Part shown: positions 58,300 to 64,000 of the stretch, in pieces
Position numbering within the stretch: position 1 is the first letter of the stretch
How the letters are laid out: every line of letters starts with the position of its first letter
From: Tretioscincus oriximinensis
Taxonomy: Eukaryota; Chordata; Lepidosauria; Squamata; Gymnophthalmidae
NCBI GenBank assembly: GCA_022410635.1
Contig: JAJVDF010000018.1
Span: forward strand, 3,782,754 to 3,846,753
Direction: 5' to 3'
DNA length: 64,000 nucleotides
Notes under the pieces: generated by a model
Told to the model about the DNA's origin: nothing
Databases searched by the model: none
The model's input: only the letters and a program-made list of their open reading frames with translations
Position numbers and translations under genes: made by a program

Positions 58300-59275
58300 A
58301 ACATAAGAACATAAGAAAATAAAAGGAGCCATACTGGATCAGACAACAGCCCATCTAGTCCAGCATTCTGTCTCNCACAGAGGCCCACCAGGTGAACCTG
58401 GGCAGTCTGAACAGAGGAAAGCAAAATATGCACCTGTTCATGACTCCCTGCAAATGGTATTTCAGGGGCACTACCTGTTGCTCCATCCCAGAGGCAACAA
58501 CCAGATATCCATCCTAGTACCCATTTATACCCTTGGTGTCCATAACCCTGTCTAGTCCTGTCTTGAAACTATCCAAGCTGTTAGCTACCACTACCTCTTG
58601 AGGAAGTAAATTCCACAGGCCGATGACCCTCTGGGTGAAAAAATACTTTCCTTTGTCTGTTCTCACTTTTCTACCCATCAGTTTTAAGGAGTGCCCTCTG
58701 GTCCTAGTGCTGTGTGATAGAGAAAATACTTTTCCTTTGTTCACCCTGTCCATCCCGTGCATGATTTTGTACACTTCAATCAGATCACCTCTCAAATGTC
58801 ACCTTTCGAGGCTGAAGAGGCCCAGGCATTGCAACCCTGCCTTCATAAGGGAGGTGCTCCAGACCCTTGATCATTTTTGTTGCCCTTTTCTGCACCTTCT
58901 CTAGTTCCACAATATCCCTCTTGAGATGTGGTGACCAGAACTGAACACAGTATTCCAAATGTGGCCTCACCACAGACCTATAAAGAGGCAAAACAGCATT
59001 TGCTGACTTGTTTTCGATTCCTTTCCTAATTATCCTCAACATGGAATTTGCCTTTTTTGCTGCTGCTGTGCATCNGGTTGACACTTTCATTGAATTGTCC
59101 ACCAACACCTCAAGATCCTTTTCTTGCTCGGTTACAGAAAGCTTAGTTCCCACCAGGTGGTAGGAGTAGTTGTGGTTCTTTGCCCCAATGTGCATGACCT
59201 TGCACTTGCTTAAACTGAAGTGCATGTGCCACTTTGATGCCCACTCGCCCAATTTCAATAGATCACTCTGGAGTG
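58300..59275 (-). mobile_element. CR1-like LINE 3' part, longest copy
   Basis: This minus-strand copy runs from the octamer tail at about 58300 (AACATAAGAACATAAGAAAA) to a 5' truncation near 59275. It contains about 250 codons of ORF2 C-terminus in two frames plus a 3' UTR shared with 1-288, 17591-18460 and 61922-62372. Confidence 0.9.
58514..59258 (-). pseudogene. CR1-like ORF2 (reverse transcriptase) C-terminal region, frameshifted
   Basis: The protein copies element RNA into DNA at the insertion site; only its end is present. The upstream frame (59258-58785) holds the RT C-terminal blocks EWASKWHMHFSLSKCKVMHI, EQEKDLEVLVDNSMKVS, CTAAAKKANSMLRIIRKGI, LPLYRSVVRPHLEYCVQFWS and VELEKVQKRATKMIKGL. 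The downstream frame (58795-58514) continues with RGDLIEVYKIMHGMDRVN, RTRGHSLKLMGRKVRTDKGK and IGLWNLLPQEVVVANSLDSF, ending at the natural terminus. One frameshift near 58795 splits them. One codon is unresolved. The catalytic Asp block lies upstream of the truncation. Confidence 0.9.
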
Positions 59276-60299
59276 CCTATTTTGGACAGGTGAGATTGAT
59301 TGACAAATGAGTGCCTCTCTTTTTTGCTCTTTTCTGTCTTTATATATTTTAAAAATGCTTTTATAAAGGTATAGATTGTATTTTGAGATCCCACCTGAGC
59401 CCTCCGTATGTCTTTTGGCACTATGACTTTTTCTCTGGCCTGTGGATTACCTCAGGCTGTGAGCTGAATGGATTGATATCCCTCAGCAAAGGACAGAGAA
59501 CCATAAATCACATGAGCTTCAGAAAACATTTTAATTAAAAAATAACAGCAGCAGCTTTAGTGAACATAAAGGAAAACAGCTGTGATGTTTCCCTTTGCCT
59601 CCCCCTCTGTTCCTCTTGCAACTGTGAGTTTCTATTCTTTCTCCCTTGGCACCATAGGTTCTTTTCACTGAAAACCCTGCTTTCATTGTAGGTCGGGGAG
59701 ATGGGCATATGTGGGTCACACTGGCAGGTTTGGAAAGTACACAATGTGGGAAATGAACAGTAGAGACAGCAAAAGGNGAGAGAAAAGACACTAGAATGGT
59801 GAGGTGGGATCTGAGAACAAAAAGCATAGTGCTTTTATCTCCACGCAGAGATATGTGATTATGAGGAGCCTAGCATTTCAAGATGCTGAGCTATGCAAAT
59901 TCTACATATCCTAAGAGAATATACATCTATATGAAAAAAGTAGCTCAAAAGCAGCTTGGAGGTAGTAACATGTTGGCATTAGTGCTATCAACACATTTCT
60001 AAAGCCTTTGGAAACTTGTATTTTGGCCTTTAATGTGGATGAGAGGCTTGTATTGTGTCGATAGTACCACCCCTAATTTGCTTCTGAGCTACTTCCTAAT
60101 TCAGATTTCCCATTTTTTCTAGGTATATCCTAAATGGGCATAGTCCAGGGAGGGTGGGTGAGTTGGAGGGAAAGACGAAAGGAGGGAAGGTATGGATGTG
60201 CCCATCCACAGAGGGTGGGTGGTTTGGAGGGAGGGAAGAAAGGTATTGATTTTTAAAAACATTTTATTAATGTGAATTTTTATTATTAATATTGATATT
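59276..60299. other. Intergenic or intronic DNA, no gene seen
   Basis: No gene was recognised. A G-rich segment at 60146-60245 contains two similar GGGTGGGTG..TTGGAGGGA blocks about 60 bases apart, a small tandem duplication. Confidence 0.5.
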
Positions 60300-60378
60300 T
60301 TTCTTGGTTCTTCCGTTATCCACCCTGGGACCANTGTTCAAGGGCGGGATATAAATTGCCAAATAAATAAATAAATCC
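60300..60378 (+). mobile_element. LINE 3' tail remnant
   Basis: TATCCACCCTGGGACC then GGGCGGGATATAAATTGCCA and (AAAT)n form a variant of the L2/CR1-type 3' end. No coding part is visible. Confidence 0.6.
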
Positions 60379-60869
60379 CTCCCCCGCCCCCTCTACATAA
60401 TGTTTCTTTGCTGGTTCTTGCTGGGATGTTCCAACATCTTTATTCTTCAGTTATAAAAGTCTCATGAGATTAATGTCCTCATGCAGCATTCTTTCAAATA
60501 TTACAAAATGTCAACAGCTGAATTGGATGAAATGCAGTGGCTACTTGTTTGGCAGCAAAGGACATTTACCATGGGTGGAACACGTCCAAAGCACTGTATA
60601 TCTAACATGGAGATTGGACTGTAGTCTGCACTAAAATGCAAATGACAGGCCCCTGTTCCAAGATACATCCTGGAACAACATCCACCAGTATGGACAGGGA
60701 CCAAATGTCAAAAGTGAAAGTGATTATAGTAGGTGAATGATGAATAATTAATTGGACACTGCCCTAATATTGGTAATGTTAGTACTTCTTAATTGTATCA
60801 TTATTTTATCCAATTGTACCATATATTTAGTGAATGTTAATATGTAATGGAGCTTGATGTATGTTTTGT

Positions 60870-61065
60870 TGAAATGCAATTAAAGATAACAGTTTTNTCA
60901 GGATGAAGTGTGGATCTTTTAATCTAGACTATATAGAGCCCTCAATGGCTTGGGACACAAAAATCTGAAATGATATCTTCCCCATATAGTTCTAATCATA
61001 TCTTAAGTTCACTAAGTGAGGGCCTTTTAGTAATTTTGCAGCACATGAGAAGGTTTTTCTCTAAT
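60870..61065 (+). mobile_element. L2-like LINE fragment, ancient
   Basis: GAGCCCTCAATGGCTTGGGA then AATCTGAAATGATATCTTCC and CTTAAGTTCACTAAGTGAGG, GCCTTTTAGTA line up with the start of the L2-like frame at 56665-56770 (GGCCCTAAATAACTTGGGCC ... CTTAAGATCTGCAGGGGAGG). It is heavily mutated. Confidence 0.5.
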
Positions 61066-61085
61066 GATTTACAAACTATTCTCAG

Positions 61086-61458
61086 ATCTGTAATTATGGA
61101 CAGAAAGGTGGTTCAGCTTGTCAGCTTAATGTGTTTTCTAGACAAGATAGTGAAAACCATAATTAAATATTAAATTACTAAACGTTTGGAAACAGGCATC
61201 ACTCAAAGATAGATCTGACGTTTGTAAGAGAAAACCTTGTTTAACCATTTTTGTAAAAGGCATCACAAGCATACATATAAGGATGATGCTGTACATGTCA
61301 TCTGTTTAGATTTTCAAAAAGGTATGGATAAAGTCCCATACCAAAGACTTCTCCATAGCTTAACAGTTATGGACTAAAATGACAGGTCCAATTGGATCAA
61401 CTAGATAATGAACAGAGAACAAAGAGAAAGAGTAAATGGATATTTCTTATAGTGAGAT
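61086..61458 (+). pseudogene. Ancient CR1-type reverse transcriptase fragment
   Basis: Translation with stops and frame changes gives QLVSLMCFLDKIVKTIIKY (61111-61173), resembling the P-V-S-L-T-S...D-K..E.I.K block of CR1-type RTs. Next is DDAVHVICLDFQKGMDKVPY then QRLLHSL (about 61282-61365), the V.Y/CLDF.KAFD.VPH.RLL block with the catalytic-type Asp, and NREQRERVNGYFL (about 61411-61455), the W....R.QRV.VNG block. The order and spacing fit one degraded CR1-type RT. It is much older than the CR1 copies nearby. Confidence 0.65.
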
Positions 61459-61921
61459 ACAACATAAAAAAATCCCCTTTGTTTTTGTTTGTTTCAGATC
61501 TTTGATCATAGAATCAATTCATTCATTCATTAAGGCAAAATAAGTTAATAAAAGCAATTAAATTTAAGAAACAAAAACAATAGAAGCTGAAGCGTCTGAA
61601 AGAACACAGGCAGCTATCAATTACATCTGGATGTTCTCAAGTAAAAGGCAAGACCTGCCCCCAACTTCTTTCAAGTGGCATTTACAGGAAAACTGTACAT
61701 CACTCCAACCTGGAGTCATTACCTAAGTATCCGTATACTTGTCCCTCATGGATTTACATGCAGAAGAGCAGGATTTCTTTGGCCACATTCATAGGCCATT
61801 TCAATACTTGCTTAGAGGAACAGACCAGGCAGATTGCAGGAAATAAATATCACACCATGTTTTGTCCTTCTTTTCCCCAACATCCAGATCAGTTTCACAG
61901 TGTAACCTATTGTTTACTCAG

Positions 61922-62372
61922 TAAGAACATAAGAACATAAGAAGAGCCATACTGGATCAGGCCACAGCCTATCGAGTCCAGCATTCTGTGTCACACAGAG
62001 GCCCACCAGATGCACCTGGACAGTCCGAACAGAGGAAAGCAAAATATGCTGCTCCTGTTCGTGACTCCCTGCAAATGGTATTTCAAAAGTCCTGCCTGTT
62101 GCTCCATCCCGGAGGCTACATCCAGACAACTATCTTAGTATCCATTTATACCCTTAGTGTCCATAAACCTGTCTAGTCCTGTCTTGAAACTATCCAAGCT
62201 GTTAGCTACCACTACCTCTTCAGGAAGTAAATTCCACAGGCCGATGACACTCTGGGTGAAAAAATACTTTCCTTTGTCTGTTCTCACTTTTCTACCCAAC
62301 AGTTTTAAGGAGTGCCCTCTGGTCCTAATGTTGTGTGATAGAGAAAACATTTTTTCTCTATTCACTCTGTAG
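61922..62372 (-). mobile_element. CR1-like LINE 3' end (young copy)
   Basis: It is a minus-strand, 5'-truncated copy. The octamer tail is at 61922-61945. The last 76 codons of ORF2 (62365-62135; MNREKMFSLSHNIRTRGHSL through LDRFMDTKGINGY) are open to the natural stop. Its terminal 285 bases are about 98% identical to 1-288. The copy ends near 62372 where sequence changes to AGACTGCTCAAAATAAACCC. Confidence 0.9.
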
Positions 62373-64000
62373 ACTGCTCAAAATAAACCCATAGCATGGG
62401 GAACAGCTACACAGCAGTGAAGTTGCAGTGATCTAGATATTTGCATCTTAACTTGGTTCACTTCACTGTCTTGTAATATGCATGCTATCCCCTTACCTAA
62501 TTGTGATGAGAGAGGAAGGGGACTCTGCATTCAGAACAGAAGGCTAGATTACCATGTCTACATTCTATTTACAATTCTAGGCATACACCCAGGCATTAAC
62601 CAGCCAAGAATCGTTGTCCATGACCATTCCCCACAGGTAAGTGTGGAATTGCCTCATATTATGTTTCAAATAAGTACCATTCACATGCACTGGGAGGCCT
62701 TTTTAGTTAGTATTTTTCTGTGGAGGCAAATTATGGTCTAAGACCATACGTTTGTTGTCCATTCTTTCTATACTTCTTTCTAAAATTGTCTTTCATATCC
62801 ATTTTATTCCTAATATAATCCCAAAATATTTAACCAGACCCCTAAAAAATGTTATTTCAGAAAATCTGGTAATGATGCTGGGTTTCCCATCATAATTACG
62901 CATACAGTAGTATATCATAATGAGCTTGCTTGAAGTTACCGGAAGCCAGCCAAACTCATGAAAAATGACAAAAGCAAGTCAATTCCACAAACTACCAGCT
63001 GACTGACACAACAGTCGGTCCATGATTGCTTCTCTTATCTGGTGGGTCTTATTTAGATGCTGCAATGCCTCTTGGTGTCTGGAGGCGGTCTAAATGAAAA
63101 AGCAAATACAGTATTATACATGCAAAATGTCAGAAACCATAAAAAAAAGAAAGAAAAAGAAACCATAAGGCTTTGAAAATAAACATTTTAGAGGTAGAAA
63201 TGTAAGGTTATTTTAAATTTAGAAAAGTAGCAGTTATGCTGAGTATAGTTTGAAGGCAGGCAGCAACAAATAGCAAAATGATGAAAGGTAGGGAGATTTT
63301 TAAAAAAGCAAATGAAGATACATTTTGGAAAGAAATGTCATAGAATCAGTTTCTCATGTGCTAAATTTGTCCTTTCCAAGGTGACGTGCTTCCCCAAAGT
63401 ACATAGAACTAAACCTACAGATCTATATCAAGATAGATCATGCGATCTTAAGCAGTTAAGCATACTCGTGAGTGGTTTCTTGAACAAAGTAATAAGCAGC
63501 ATATGAGCTGAAGAGAGAACACAGCCCTTGCTGTTGCCAGGGATATGACAGAAACCATTCTCACCTTTCCCAAATAGACAGGTATACTGCTATCCAGGAT
63601 AAGCTATCTATGTGTGAAATCTGCAATGAATGCACAAAATATAATGCAGAAGTACTACTGTGCTTTGTATTCATACCGAAGGGTAGAACCAGAACCTTGA
63701 CTGAGCTCTAAAGCATAGTCTCCAAGCACTGGACTAAAACAGTGCAGAGATTCATTACACATGCAGTTGTTAAATGGTGTGACAACACAAATGGTATATT
63801 GTCAACAATGAAGCACAATTCCTCAGGGTGATGGTGCAAAATGCAGCAAGATCCACATCATATTTAAATTGCTTTAGCAGTTTTAATACCCCTTTCAGTT
63901 GCAGAACAGTTTGTGAATAAAAACATCCCATTAGGTTTCAATGAGAAAAGATACAATGAAAAAAAAATCAGTGGGAAGAACTGACCTCAAGGTCCCAGAA
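62373..64000. other. Intergenic or intronic DNA with one exon-like signal
   Basis: No gene was recognised. The 56-base segment 62581-62636 has exon-like splice signals and is listed separately. A purine-rich AAAGAAAG patch lies at 63139-63160. Confidence 0.45.
62581..62636 (+). other. Candidate 56-base exon
   Basis: A pyrimidine-rich acceptor (CTACATTCTATTTACAATTCTAG, ending 62580) precedes, and a perfect donor GTAAGT (62637-62642) follows, a segment that is more GC-rich than its surroundings. Two of three frames are open (reading AYTQALTSQESLSMTIPH or IHPGINQPRIVVHDHSPQ). I recognise neither peptide. Splice-like signals arise by chance in 64 kb, so this is weak. Confidence 0.2.

Overview
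The window is AT-rich, gene-poor vertebrate DNA. Its repeat content (CR1/L2-clade LINEs, an L1, a DIRS-type tyrosine-recombinase retrotransposon, hAT and Tc1/mariner non-autonomous elements, tRNA-derived SINEs) suggests an amniote, most likely a squamate or other lepidosaur; a turtle is a less likely alternative. Single 'n' bases mark unresolved positions. I see no intact protein-coding host gene. Every sizeable meaningful reading frame belongs to a decayed retrotransposon. The window looks like intergenic DNA or a very long intron, with one or two weak exon-like signals.

Layout. 1-288: 3' end of a young CR1-like LINE. 289-12 kb: mostly featureless DNA, with a conserved-element-like patch near 1 kb, a pyrimidine tract near 7 kb and a SINE/L2 tail near 11.8 kb. 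12.1-13.4 kb: a minus-strand LTR with a short gag-position frame, then a foldback repeat split by an L2 insertion. 17.6-18.5 kb: a CR1 copy carrying a perfect 85-bp-arm foldback insertion. 20.4-20.75 kb: a large trinucleotide array. 23.03-28.08 kb: an L1 with matching 13-bp target duplications, an antisense L1 fragment nested in its leader, and a large deletion of the RT core. 31.5-32.7 kb: two tRNA-derived SINEs, one with a 258-bp pyrimidine tail. 32.9-34.87 kb: a hAT-type element with an 8-bp target duplication and nested repeats. 35.46-36.72 kb: a LINE ORF2 C-terminus followed by a CR1 end. 40.1-43.8 kb: a decayed DIRS element between direct repeats. 45.4-45.8 kb: a short hAT MITE. 46.8-48.3 kb: a pair of 162-bp inverted repeats. 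43.8, 51.6 and 57.1 kb: palindromic Tc1/mariner-like MITEs at TA sites. 56.6-62.4 kb: L2 and CR1 copies.

Most interesting item. A small repeat family has four copies (12.9, 18.1, 50.9 and 58.0 kb). Three of them have target duplications of different lengths (13-14, 12 and about 10 bp). At least two are foldback copies. One end carries a perfect hairpin followed by GAAA and preceded by CUGANGA, resembling a hammerhead ribozyme core. Variable duplications, inverted dimers and a hammerhead-like end together suggest a Penelope-like or other retroposed origin rather than a classical DNA transposon. This is inference and needs covariance-model and library searches. No genes here can be said to work together; the regions are related through insertion history (nested elements) rather than through pathways.
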